The notes under the pieces were generated by a model, which was given only the letters and a program-made list of their open reading frames with translations, was not told the DNA's origin and did no database searches. The position numbers and the translations under genes are program-made. From DASRDE01 sp035652755 (GTDB lineage Bacteria; Vulcanimicrobiota; Vulcanimicrobiia; Vulcanimicrobiales; Vulcanimicrobiaceae), in the NCBI GenBank assembly GCA_035652755.1, contig DASRDE010000316.1, positions 1-25,822 on the forward strand: a stretch of DNA of 25,822 bases, in the 5' to 3' direction. This document shows positions 16,244 to 23,120 of the stretch, one piece after another (position 1 is the first letter of the stretch; the number at the start of each line of letters is the position of its first letter).

Positions 16244-16939
16244 CTAATCTTTGATCGTGTACCCGACGCCGCGCACGGTCGTGATGAGTTTATCCTCAAA
16301 ACCTTCGTCGATCTTTCCGCGCAGATACCGGATGTACACGTCGATGAGATTGGAGTCGCCCAGAAAGTCGCTTCCCCAGACGCCGTTGAAGAGTTCGTCG
16401 CGCGTGTGCACCTTGTTGCGGTGAAGCAGCAGATATTCCAGCAGCGCGTATTCCTTGGCGGTCAGATTCACCAGGTTGCCTGCGCGGGTGACCTCGTGCC
16501 GATCGCGATCCATCACCAGGTCGCGGTATTCGATCACGCTGCGTGACGGCTGCTTCTCCCGCAGGCGCGCCCGCACGCGCGCGAGCAATTCTTCGGTCGA
16601 AAACGGCTTGGTCAAATAGTCGTCGGCGCCCATGTCCAAGCCGGCGACCCGATCCGGCACCCGATCTTTGGCGGTCAGCATGATGATCGGTACGCGGCTC
16701 TTGGCGCGCACGCGTTTGCAGACTTCGATGCCGTCCATGCGCGGCAGCATCAGATCCAGGATGATCAGGTCGGGCTCTTTGAGCGCGCGTTCCAGCCCGG
16801 TCAGGCCGTCGCGCGCGGATTCCACCGTGTAGCCTTCATGCTCGAGTTCGAGCTGAAGAACGCGGCTGATCGCGGCGTCGTCCTCGATCACGAGGACCCG
16901 GTACTGCTTGTTCTGCGCGGGCGCGGCGCTCGAGGTCAT
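16244..16939 (-). CDS. OmpR/PhoB-family response regulator
   Basis: A 231-residue regulator. The receiver domain has the acidic pair E19/D20/D21, phospho-acceptor D62 in ILDLMLP, T89 in MLTAKD and K111 in TKPF. The C-terminal winged helix (about 135-231) contains LTAKEYALLEYLLLHRNKVH and the typical end IRYLRGKIDEGF followed by VRGVGYTI. This is a complete OmpR-type transcription factor activated by the kinase downstream. The gene starts 9 bp after the stop of the two-TM protein gene and is probably part of the same transcript as the ECF sigma factor. No recognition site can be identified by eye. Confidence 0.96.
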   Translation of the reverse strand: MTSSAAPAQNKQYRVLVIEDDAAISRVLQLELEHEGYTVESARDGLTGLERALKEPDLIILDLMLPRMDGIEVCKRVRAKSRVPIIMLTAKDRVPDRVAGLDMGADDYLTKPFSTEELLARVRARLREKQPSRSVIEYRDLVMDRDRHEVTRAGNLVNLTAKEYALLEYLLLHRNKVHTRDELFNGVWGSDFLGDSNLIDVYIRYLRGKIDEGFEDKLITTVRGVGYTIKD

Positions 16940-16948
16940 GCCATGGAG

Positions 16949-17320
16949 TTATCGACGCGTCGCGCGCAAAGCCCCGGCTACCGGCGTTAAATTCAGCTGA
17001 GAAATCCAGAGCACCAGACCGCCGCCAGCGGCCGCCCAGAGCAGCGTCTGCGGCTTGGCCAGCGCGGCGAGGCCGTCGGCGGCGCGATGGGTGAGGATCG
17101 AAATCGTCTGCGAGTCGGCATTGTGGCCGGCCAGCACGGCAACCCATGTCAGCAGCGCACAAACCGCTCCCATCAGCCACAGCTCCCAGGCGGGCACCGC
17201 CACTTGCGGACGGTAAATCGTGGCCGCCAAAATATCGCGCCGCAGGTCCGCCGGCGGCTCCTCGAGGTCGAGCGCGAAAAGTGCCCGTTCCAGGTCGTCG
17301 TCGTTGCCGTAGTGTTTCAT
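16949..17320 (-). CDS. Small two-TM membrane protein, candidate anti-sigma factor
   Basis: A 123-residue protein of no family I recognise. The first ~40 residues are charged and soluble (MKHYGNDDDLERALFALDLE, then EPPADLRRDILAA). Two hydrophobic stretches follow at about 45-65 and 92-108, and the C-terminus is short and basic. Its ATG overlaps the stop of the ECF sigma gene in an ATGA (17317-17320). A cytoplasmic N-terminus, a membrane anchor and coupling to a sigma gene is the usual arrangement of an anti-sigma factor. The H-x3-C-x2-C zinc motif of ZAS-type anti-sigma factors is absent, so the assignment rests on position and topology only. Confidence 0.68.
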   Translation of the reverse strand: MKHYGNDDDLERALFALDLEEPPADLRRDILAATIYRPQVAVPAWELWLMGAVCALLTWVAVLAGHNADSQTISILTHRAADGLAALAKPQTLLWAAAGGGLVLWISQLNLTPVAGALRATRR

Positions 17321-17907
17321 TCGGTTACCCCCGCGGCGTCTTGCGCGAGCATGCGCCGCAGCTGTTCCTTGGCGCGAAAGAGGTGCGTTTTCACTGTACC
17401 CATCGGAATCTCCAGCACCTTGGCGATTTCATCGTACTGGCGGCCTTGCAGATGGTACAGGGTAATGACTGCGCGATACTTTTCGGGCAGTGCTTCGATC
17501 GCCGCTCGAAGGCGTTGCGCTTCGTCCAGCGCGATGGCCGTGTTCTCCGGTCCCGCGCCCGGGTCGGCGCGTTCGGGCAACTCGTCGTTCGAGTAGCGTT
17601 TGCGGCGCGCGAGCCGATCGCAGCAGGCGTGATACGTGATCGCGAAAATCCAGGTCGAGAACTTCGCTCCCGGCTTGAAGGTGCGCAGGCTGCGATACGC
17701 TTTAAAAAACGCCTCTTGCGCCACGTCGCGCGCTTCTTCGCGATCCCGCAGGGTTCGGAACGCCAGATGGTAGACGGCCCGATCGTACCGCTCGACGAGC
17801 GTTCCAAATGCCTCCGGCCGCCCGCCCAGTGCGGCTGCAACCAAAGCCTGGTCGTCGACGTAGTCGGCCGGGTCGATCGAACGTGCCTCCAAGAGTGCGG
17901 CAGCCAC
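17317..17907 (-). CDS. ECF (sigma-70 family group 4) RNA polymerase sigma factor
   Basis: A protein of about 196 residues from the chosen start. Region 2 contains the FGTLVERYDRAVYHLAFRTL stretch, DREEARDVAQEAFFKAY and FSTWIFAITYHACCDRLARR. Region 4 contains LPEKYRAVITLYHLQGRQYD, EIAKVLEIPMGTVKTHLFRA and KEQLRRML. Both are classic RpoE/SigW-like ECF regions. The start is uncertain: the frame runs open to 17994, but GTG at 17907 or TTG at 17892 give the normal ECF length and leave room for a promoter before the divergent gene at 18000. No clear Shine-Dalgarno separates them. It heads a five-gene leftward operon with a two-TM protein, response regulator, kinase and DUF4097-like protein, and probably responds to envelope stress (inference). 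Confidence 0.9.
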   Translation of the reverse strand: MAAALLEARSIDPADYVDDQALVAAALGGRPEAFGTLVERYDRAVYHLAFRTLRDREEARDVAQEAFFKAYRSLRTFKPGAKFSTWIFAITYHACCDRLARRKRYSNDELPERADPGAGPENTAIALDEAQRLRAAIEALPEKYRAVITLYHLQGRQYDEIAKVLEIPMGTVKTHLFRAKEQLRRMLAQDAAGVTE

Positions 17908-17999
17908 AACGAGTGTACGCGCCGGCGCGACGCATTGTTTCGGCTTGCCGCCCCCTGCCGTCCCGCGAAACAAAGGCCGGGGCCTGCCGTACATCGGGC
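17908..17999. promoter_or_regulatory. Divergent promoter region between the ECF sigma operon and the DUF4097 gene
   Basis: This stretch of about 92 bp must contain the promoters of two divergent transcripts if the sigma gene starts at 17907 or later. I see no strong -35/-10 pair. An ECF-type AAC-like -35 may be hidden, since CACAACGAG overlaps the sigma start. The extent depends on the uncertain sigma start. Confidence 0.3.
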
Positions 18000-18911
18000 A
18001 TGCGGTACACGAGAACGGGCATTATCGTCGCCCTCGTCGGCGCGGAGATCTTCATCGCAGGAGCCATCCTGGCGCTCCTCGGCGGTCACCACGGCTGGGC
18101 CGTCGCGGCGGCCACCGCAAACGCCGCGCCCCTGCGGACCATCGAAGCCTTCGACGCGGGCTCTGCGCCCCGTATACAAATCGACGACGCCGATTCGCGC
18201 GTCACCGTTTCGGTTTCGACGGACGGCCGCGTGCACGTCGCGGATGAATCCCGCTATGGCGGGATGCGCTGGGGCGATTCGCCACCTGGACTCACGGCCG
18301 AACGAACCGGCGACGGCGTGCGGATCTTCCGCCCCTCCGCGGGTCAATGGTCGATGTTCGGCTGGGAAGACCGGCGGATCTCGGTCCAAGTTCCGGCGGG
18401 CGCGGCGGTCGAGATCGCGCACTGCGCGGGAGCCGACGTCTCAGGACTGAGCGGCGCGGTGAGCGTGGTATCGGACGACGGCGATATCGCCGCTCGCGAC
18501 ATCACAGGGAACGTGCAGCTGCAGACGGCCGACGGTCACGTCGAAGTGCAGAACGTGCGCGCGGAGCGGCTCGAAGTTGCCAGCGACGACGGACATTTGA
18601 CGCTGCGCGACGTCGCGGTTCAAACGCTGCAGGCAACCACCAAAGACGGCAGCATCGAGGCGACCGGCCTGCGCGCAAACGGCGGGGAGATTCGCACGGA
18701 CGACGGCGGTGTCAATCTAGCTTTCGACGCGGTCAATCTCTCAATCCAAGCCCGGACCGACGACGGCAACGTCACGTTCGACGGCCGCAACACCGATAGC
18801 GGAAATGCGGACTCTTCGAGCGGGTTCTTCCACGTCGGGTCGGGCGGCGGTCAGCTGTTGGTCTCGAGCGGCGACGGCGACATTCACATTCTTACGAACG
18901 GAGCATCCTAA
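18000..18911 (+). CDS. Membrane-anchored DUF4097-like beta-repeat protein
   Basis: A 303-residue protein. Residues ~7-28 form one hydrophobic helix (TGIIVALVGAEIFIAGAILA), acting as signal anchor or signal peptide. From about residue 130 a repeated D-D-G/N-G-x-hydrophobic pattern runs to the end: SVVSDDGDIAARDITGNVQ, TADGHVEVQNVRAERLEV, ASDDGHLTLRDV, TKDGSIEATGL, TDDGGVNLAF, TDDGNVTFDG, SGDGDIHIL. The spacing of about 18-22 residues is that of DUF4097/DUF4098 beta-helix proteins. It is transcribed away from the ECF sigma operon, whose last gene encodes a similar protein, so the signalling block is flanked by the same protein type on both sides. The next gene begins 5 bp after its stop. Function unknown. 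Confidence 0.78.
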   Translation: MRYTRTGIIVALVGAEIFIAGAILALLGGHHGWAVAAATANAAPLRTIEAFDAGSAPRIQIDDADSRVTVSVSTDGRVHVADESRYGGMRWGDSPPGLTAERTGDGVRIFRPSAGQWSMFGWEDRRISVQVPAGAAVEIAHCAGADVSGLSGAVSVVSDDGDIAARDITGNVQLQTADGHVEVQNVRAERLEVASDDGHLTLRDVAVQTLQATTKDGSIEATGLRANGGEIRTDDGGVNLAFDAVNLSIQARTDDGNVTFDGRNTDSGNADSSSGFFHVGSGGGQLLVSSGDGDIHILTNGAS

Positions 18912-18916
18912 AAATC

Positions 18917-19543
18917 ATGTTAATGGCTGACGCGGAAACCTTCGTCCCAGTCGTCGGCATTCTGGTCCTCTTCGGACTGCCGATCACCTACGCGATCATC
19001 AGCCGGGTGCTGGCACATCAAGAGCGCATCGAAATGCTCCGGCGCGGAATCGTTCCGCCGCCGGATCCCAAGTGGGCCAAGCGCGCCGCGCGCTGGGGCT
19101 ACGCCGACCCAGGAATGGCAGCTCCGCCCCAGGGCCAGCCGTACGCGACGGGCTTCGAACCCTACGGCGTGATGCGGGCCGACAATTACCTGCGCAAGGG
19201 CATCACGCTGGCGATGATCGGCCTGGCGCTGCTCATCGGACTCTCGTTCATCGGGGGCGGGTATCCGGGACCCTGGCTGCTCGGCGGGCTGATTCCGCTC
19301 TTTGCGGGCATCGCCCAAATCATCATCGCGCTGCTCTCGGGCGCCCGGCTCTCGTTCGGCGGCTTCCAGGGCCCCGTAGGCGGTCCGCCGCCCGGACCCG
19401 GCGTTCAGTACGACGCCCCCCGTCCCGGCGCACCTCCGCCCGGCAACGGCCCGCGCGACGCGGCTTCGGGGCCCTACGCTTGGCGGCCCGGCCCCACGAC
19501 GGAGCTGCAGCCGGGCCCTCGTCCGCCCGACGTGAAGCCCTAG
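18917..19543 (+). CDS. Membrane protein with proline/glycine-rich tail
   Basis: A 208-residue protein with hydrophobic segments at about 9-30, 96-114 and 119-140. After TM1 comes a basic loop, HQERIEMLRRGIVPPPDPKW, which recalls the ER-x-x-x-x-x-KG motif of small DUF6249-like membrane proteins. Residues ~150-208 are rich in P and G (for example GPVGGPPPGPG, PRPGAPPPGNG), typical of a flexible tail. ATG at 18917 or 18923 can serve as start; no strong Shine-Dalgarno is visible. It is co-transcribed with the upstream DUF4097-like gene (5-bp gap) and followed immediately by a strong terminator. Function is unknown; the context suggests the cell envelope. Confidence 0.75.
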   Translation: MLMADAETFVPVVGILVLFGLPITYAIISRVLAHQERIEMLRRGIVPPPDPKWAKRAARWGYADPGMAAPPQGQPYATGFEPYGVMRADNYLRKGITLAMIGLALLIGLSFIGGGYPGPWLLGGLIPLFAGIAQIIIALLSGARLSFGGFQGPVGGPPPGPGVQYDAPRPGAPPPGNGPRDAASGPYAWRPGPTTELQPGPRPPDVKP

Positions 19544-19551
19544 TAGAAATC

Positions 19552-19580
19552 AAAAACGGCGCCGGGGCGCCGTTTTTTTT
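19552..19580. terminator. Bidirectional rho-independent terminator
   Basis: A perfect stem ACGGCGCC / GGCGCCGT (19556-19563 with 19566-19573) is preceded by five A and followed by eight T. On the plus strand it ends the DUF4097/membrane-protein transcript 8 bp after the stop. Read on the minus strand it also has a T run, so it can serve the convergent 46-codon gene at 19605-19745. It is the clearest terminator in the window. Confidence 0.93.
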
Positions 19581-19604
19581 ATGAACGATCCTTGTTGGGA
19601 GGGT

Positions 19605-19745
19605 TCACTTGCAACTGACCAGGGCGATTGCCCATCCAGCCGCAGTTCTGGTGCGGACGAGGTACCCGTCCGACGTCCGGTCATACACTTGGTAGCCCGC
19701 TCTGAGCGCGTCGGCTAGCGATTTGAAGACCATGAGACCTGCCAT
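19605..19745 (-). CDS. Small hypothetical protein, 46 aa
   Basis: A short minus-strand reading frame beginning ATG at 19745. It encodes MAGLMVFKSLADALRAGYQV followed by YDRTSDGYLVRTRTAAGWAI and ALVSCK. Evidence for coding: an AAAGGAGGG Shine-Dalgarno at 19764-19756 (11 nt from the ATG, the strongest in this region), an AT-rich upstream region, a terminator just downstream at 19552-19580, and a composition of a helix plus two strand-like segments (YQVYDRT, YLVRTRT). I do not recognise the family. It is a single gene between the convergent membrane-protein gene and the divergent pyr operon. No signal peptide or membrane segment is visible. Confidence 0.66.
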   Translation of the reverse strand: MAGLMVFKSLADALRAGYQVYDRTSDGYLVRTRTAAGWAIALVSCK

Positions 19746-19865
19746 TTTTCGTGGACCCTCCTTTCCTATTTTCTTTCTCTATACCCTATAACGGCTTTAG
19801 TCGTAGTGAAGTTCAGCCAATAGTCGCAGATTTCATTAAAAATTGCGTTACGGAAGTATGTCGGG
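19746..19865. promoter_or_regulatory. AT-rich divergent promoter region upstream of the pyr operon and the 46-aa gene
   Basis: This 120-bp stretch is markedly AT-richer than its surroundings and separates two divergent starts. It contains -10-like elements on both strands around 19780-19792 (CTATA, TATAAC) and a TTCATTAAAAATTGCG stretch just before pyrK. The minus strand carries the AAAGGAGGG ribosome binding site. No PyrR-type attenuator hairpin is visible, so pyrimidine regulation cannot be inferred. Confidence 0.45.
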
Positions 19866-20711
19866 ATGGATGCGAGAATGGCAGTCGGCATGCACGCGGT
19901 CTCGGCTGCATCGGTACACCAAGCTCGCGTACTCGATCGAACCGAGCTTGCACCCGGCGTAGTTCTTATAGGATTTGACGCGCCGGATCTGGTCGATGTG
20001 ACGCGTCCGGGCCAGTTCGTGATGGCGATTCCGCCCGGAGGCGAGCGTGCGGCAACCGCACTCGGCGTCTACGAAGCACAAGGGAACCGAGCCAGCATAC
20101 TCTTTTTCGTGTGCGGTCCACGAACGCGTGAGCTTTCCGAGTTGCGCGAAGGCGATCATCTTGCTGTCAGCGGTCCTCTCGGTAATGGTTTCACATTCAC
20201 TAACGCACGTCACGTTGCAATCGTAGCAGGGGGCGTAGGTATTGCGTCGGTGCTACTTCCGGCCCAGCACCTAGTCCGAAAGGGCATCCGAACCCAGCTG
20301 TACTACGGGGCCCGGACCGCGCGGCTGCTCGTCGAGATGGAACGGTTTGCGGCTGAAGGCTGCGAGATCGTCTGCGCGACCGATGACGGCTCGTTCGGGC
20401 GTCCGGGCTTTGTGACCGAGGCGCTCGCCGAGGCTCGTGAGAAGCCCGATCTGATTTTGGCATGCGGACCGTCACCGATGCTGCGCGCAACTGCGGCCGT
20501 CGCGGCCAAGCTCGGCGTGCCGGCGCAAGTTTCACTGGAAGAGACGTTTGCGTGCGGAGTCGGCGGATGCTGGGGTTGCGTCGTGCCGATCGATCGCGCC
20601 AGCGCGCAAGCTCCGGGTTTTCCGGGGCCGGGCGAAGGCGGCAGCGACGTCGTGTATGCACGCGTCTGCAAGGAAGGTCCCGTGTTTTGGGCGCACGAGC
20701 TGCGATGGTGA
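19866..20711 (+). CDS. pyrK: Dihydroorotate dehydrogenase B electron-transfer subunit (PyrK)
   Basis: A 281-residue iron-sulfur flavoprotein that passes electrons from dihydroorotate oxidation in PyrD to NAD+. The FAD-binding segment is TRPGQFVMAI at 46-55, the NAD-binding GGVGIASVLLPAQ loop lies at 122-134, and CGPSPML is at 200-206. The [2Fe-2S] ligands are C230, C235, C238 and C268. C-x4-C-x2-C is standard, but the spacing to the fourth Cys is 29 residues instead of the roughly 14 I recall for other PyrK, because of a P/G-rich insert (about 247-262). ATG at 19866 is used; ATG at 19878 and 19890 are alternatives. The stop overlaps the pyrD start by 7 bp, fitting a heterotetrameric PyrD2K2 enzyme. 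Confidence 0.93.
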   Translation: MDARMAVGMHAVSAASVHQARVLDRTELAPGVVLIGFDAPDLVDVTRPGQFVMAIPPGGERAATALGVYEAQGNRASILFFVCGPRTRELSELREGDHLAVSGPLGNGFTFTNARHVAIVAGGVGIASVLLPAQHLVRKGIRTQLYYGARTARLLVEMERFAAEGCEIVCATDDGSFGRPGFVTEALAEAREKPDLILACGPSPMLRATAAVAAKLGVPAQVSLEETFACGVGGCWGCVVPIDRASAQAPGFPGPGEGGSDVVYARVCKEGPVFWAHELRW

Positions 20712-21673
20712 TCGCACCGTCCGCCGTCGATCTGAGCGCGCGCATCGGCGCGCTCGAGCTGCCGCTGCCGACGCTGATGGGCAGCGGCTGTTACGGTTCG
20801 GGCGAAGAGTATGCGCCCTTCGTGGATCTCTCGCAAATCGGCGGGGTCGTGCTCAAGAGCGTGACGCGCTGGCCTCGGCTGGGCAACCCGACGCCGCGAT
20901 TGGTGCCGACGCCCGCCGGTATGCTCAACGCGATCGGCCTGCAGAATCCGGGCATCGACTACTATTTGCGCCATGAAGTGGCCAAGTTCGCGTCGCGGCC
21001 GTGTAAAGTGATCGGCAGCGTCGCCGGCTTTTCGGTCGACGATTACTCCTATGTCGCCGAGCGGCTCGCGCAATGCGACGAATTGCACGCGATTGAAGTC
21101 AATATTTCATGCCCGAACGTAGCGTCCGAGGGCGAGACGTTTGCGTGCGATCCGTATCTGACCGGCCGCGTCGTTCGGGCCGTGCGCAGCGTGACCGGCA
21201 AGCCGCTCATCGTAAAGCTCTCGCCGAACGTGACGGATATTGCGTCGATCGCGCGGGAAGCGCAGGATGCCGGCGCGGACGCGCTCGCCGTCATTAACAC
21301 CGTGCGCGGCATGTCCATCGACGTCAACACGTGGAAGCCGCGCCTGGGCAACGTCACGGGCGGGCTGTCCGGCCCGGCAATCCGGCCCATCGCCGTCCTC
21401 GCGGTGTATGAAGTCGCGCGCGCGGTGACGGTTCCGATCGTCGGTCAGGGCGGCATCGAGACGCTCAGCGACGCGCTGGAATTCTTTCTTGCGGGCGCCG
21501 CCGCGATCTCCATCGGAACCGCGAACTTCACCGATCCGCGAATTCCCGTTCGAATCGTCGACGAACTGCGCGAATATCTCGCACACCGCGGCGTGCGTTC
21601 TCTGCGCGAGATCGTCGGCAAAGCCAACGTCGGCATCGGCTCGCCGGATCAGTACGAGGGCGACGAAGGATGA
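20705..21673 (+). CDS. pyrD: Dihydroorotate dehydrogenase B catalytic subunit (class 1B)
   Basis: A 322-residue FMN-dependent TIM-barrel enzyme that oxidises dihydroorotate to orotate. Visible landmarks are MGSGCYGSG at 25-33, VLKSVT at 49-54 with the FMN-contacting lysine, AGMLNAIGLQNPG at 71-83, and NISCPN with catalytic Cys136, which marks class 1. VKLSPNV lies at 170-176, INTVRGM at 197-203 and VGQGGI at 246-251. The partner PyrK immediately upstream makes this class 1B. The ATG at 20705 lies inside the 3' end of pyrK; the stop overlaps pyrF in an ATGA. Confidence 0.96.
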   Translation: MVIAPSAVDLSARIGALELPLPTLMGSGCYGSGEEYAPFVDLSQIGGVVLKSVTRWPRLGNPTPRLVPTPAGMLNAIGLQNPGIDYYLRHEVAKFASRPCKVIGSVAGFSVDDYSYVAERLAQCDELHAIEVNISCPNVASEGETFACDPYLTGRVVRAVRSVTGKPLIVKLSPNVTDIASIAREAQDAGADALAVINTVRGMSIDVNTWKPRLGNVTGGLSGPAIRPIAVLAVYEVARAVTVPIVGQGGIETLSDALEFFLAGAAAISIGTANFTDPRIPVRIVDELREYLAHRGVRSLREIVGKANVGIGSPDQYEGDEG

Positions 21674-22398
21674 GTGCGCAGCTCGTCGTCGCGCTCGACG
21701 TTCCCGACGCCGCCCGCGCGGAAGCGCTAATCGACGAGCTCTACGAGCTCGATCTCATATACAAAGTTGGGCTGGAATCGCTGTACGGTTACGGCGAGCG
21801 GCTTTTCGCCTACGCGCAGGCGCGCGACGTCCGCATCTTCATCGATGCGAAGATTCACGATATCCCCAGGACCGCCGCCGCTGCCGTAACCCAACTGGTT
21901 CAGCACGGCACGCACATCGTCAACGTCCACGCGCTCGGGGGAGCGGCGATGATGAGCGCTTGCGTGCGAGCTGCCGGCGCGCGCGCCGCAGAACTGGCGA
22001 TGACGCCGCCGCACGTCTTTGCCGTCACGGTGCTCACGAGCATGTCGGCACGCGATCTGGAAGCGGTCGGCTTGCAGGGCGATGCAGAGTCGAATGCGAT
22101 GCGCCTGGCACGATTGGCGCGCGACGCGGGCTGCGACGGCGTCGTGTGCAGCGCGCACGAATCGGCGTCCATCAAAGCGTCGCTGGGTGAAGACTTTCTC
22201 ACGCTCACGCCGGGAATTCGTCCTGCGGGCGAAGCCGCTCACGATCAGCACCGCGTCGCCACGCCGCGCGACGCCGTTCTTGCCGGCGCCGATTACTTGG
22301 TCGTAGGACGTCCGATTACCGGCGCACGCGATCCGCTCTCCGCCGCACAGGAAATTCTTTCCGAAATGCGCACCGCGCACCATAATGTGTCATCCTGA
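21670..22398 (+). CDS. pyrF: Orotidine 5'-phosphate decarboxylase
   Basis: A 242-residue TIM-barrel enzyme that decarboxylates OMP to UMP. The catalytic tetrad is visible: K32 in YKVGLE, and D59, K61 and D64 in DAKIHDIPRT. The first-strand Asp10 (VALDVP), the phosphate-binding TLTPGIRP and the final VVGRPIT arginine loop are also present. The start ATG overlaps the pyrD stop (21670-21673). The last codons (VSS and TGA) come from the first copy of a 51-bp tandem repeat, so the natural C-terminus of this protein has been rewritten by the repeat. Confidence 0.96.
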   Translation: MSAQLVVALDVPDAARAEALIDELYELDLIYKVGLESLYGYGERLFAYAQARDVRIFIDAKIHDIPRTAAAAVTQLVQHGTHIVNVHALGGAAMMSACVRAAGARAAELAMTPPHVFAVTVLTSMSARDLEAVGLQGDAESNAMRLARLARDAGCDGVVCSAHESASIKASLGEDFLTLTPGIRPAGEAAHDQHRVATPRDAVLAGADYLVVGRPITGARDPLSAAQEILSEMRTAHHNVSS

Positions 22399-22538
22399 GC
22401 GGAGGCATGCCGCGCATTGCGCGGCCTGCGCAGAAATGTGTCATCCTGAGCGGAGGCACGCCGCGCCTCGCGCGGCCCGCGCACAACTGTGTCATCCTGA
22501 GCGGAGGCACGCCGCGCCTCGCGCGGCCCGCGCAGTCG
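22386..22538 (+). repeat. Three tandem 51-bp hairpin repeats between pyrF and pyrE
   Basis: Copies lie at 22386-22436, 22437-22487 and 22488-22538. Each begins TGTGTCATCCTGAGCGGAGG and carries a 7-bp hairpin GCCGCGC/GCGCGGC. The loop is ATT in copy 1 and CTC in copies 2 and 3, so the stem is kept while the loop varies. Copies 2 and 3 are nearly identical; copy 1 has diverged slightly. The TCATCCTGAGC ... GTCGAAGGAC ends resemble a dispersed REP-like element seen in many bacterial genomes. Copy 1 supplies the pyrF stop codon. The GTCGAAGGAC end of copy 3 supplies the pyrE Shine-Dalgarno (AAGGA at 22539-22543). The unit is a multiple of three, so the array is open as 17-residue units in the pyrE frame. 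Confidence 0.93.
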
Positions 22539-22547
22539 AAGGACGCC

Positions 22548-23120
22548 ATGACCTCTAATCTCGATCTGGAGGGCGAGCTGCAGAACCGCGGCGCGCTGCT
22601 GCAGGGCCACTTCAAGCTGAGCTCGGGCCGGCACAGCGATCGGTTCATTCAAAAGTTCCGTATTTTGGAAGACTCGGCGCTGCTCGAGCCGATTGGGCGC
22701 GAAATTGCGGCGCGTTTCAAGCAGGCGTCGCCCACCATCGTGGTGAGCGCAGCGGTGGGCGGCATTCTGCTCGGGTACGAAGTCGCGCGGGCGCTCGGTA
22801 CGAAGGCGATTTTTGTTGAAAAGGAAGGCGGCGTTCCCGTCTTGCGACGCAATTTCGCACTGGCGCCGTCAGACCGCGCTTTGGTCGTGGAAGACGTGGT
22901 CACCACGGGCGGATCGGTGAAGGAAGTCATCGACGTCGTACGTTCGCACGGTGCGCAAGTCGTCGGCGTCGGGATCATCGTAGAACGTGCGCCCGCGGAT
23001 TTCGGCGTCCGCACGGAAGCGCTGCTGCGAATGCCGATCGTGTCGTACGATGCTGCGGACTGCCCGCAATGCTTGCGCGGCGAGCCGATCGCCGACCCGG
23101 GGTCGCGGCGCGCGAAATGA
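22548..23120 (+). CDS. pyrE: Orotate phosphoribosyltransferase
   Basis: A 190-residue type I phosphoribosyltransferase that joins orotate and PRPP to give OMP. The PRPP loop is VVEDVVTTGGS at 113-123, the catalytic-lysine region is FVEKEGG at 89-95, and LSSGRHSDRF at 24-33 is typical of the N-terminus. ATG at 22548 is chosen: it directly precedes the conserved N-terminus and has AAGGA at 22539-22543. The frame is open further back through the tandem repeats to an ATG at 22407, but that would add low-complexity residues foreign to the family. The stop overlaps the next gene in an ATGA. Confidence 0.95.
   Translation: MTSNLDLEGELQNRGALLQGHFKLSSGRHSDRFIQKFRILEDSALLEPIGREIAARFKQASPTIVVSAAVGGILLGYEVARALGTKAIFVEKEGGVPVLRRNFALAPSDRALVVEDVVTTGGSVKEVIDVVRSHGAQVVGVGIIVERAPADFGVRTEALLRMPIVSYDAADCPQCLRGEPIADPGSRRAK

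Noticed and set aside
17908..17994. Sigma factor start at 17994
   Set aside because: It would leave 5 bp to the divergent gene and add a disordered G/P/R-rich leader not found in ECF sigma factors.
22386..22538. CRISPR array
   Set aside because: Units are directly adjacent with no variable spacers, and no cas genes are present.
22407..22547. N-terminal extension of PyrE through the tandem repeats
   Set aside because: The extension is only the 17-residue repeat translated. The conserved PyrE N-terminus begins at the ATG at 22548, which has its own AAGGA site.
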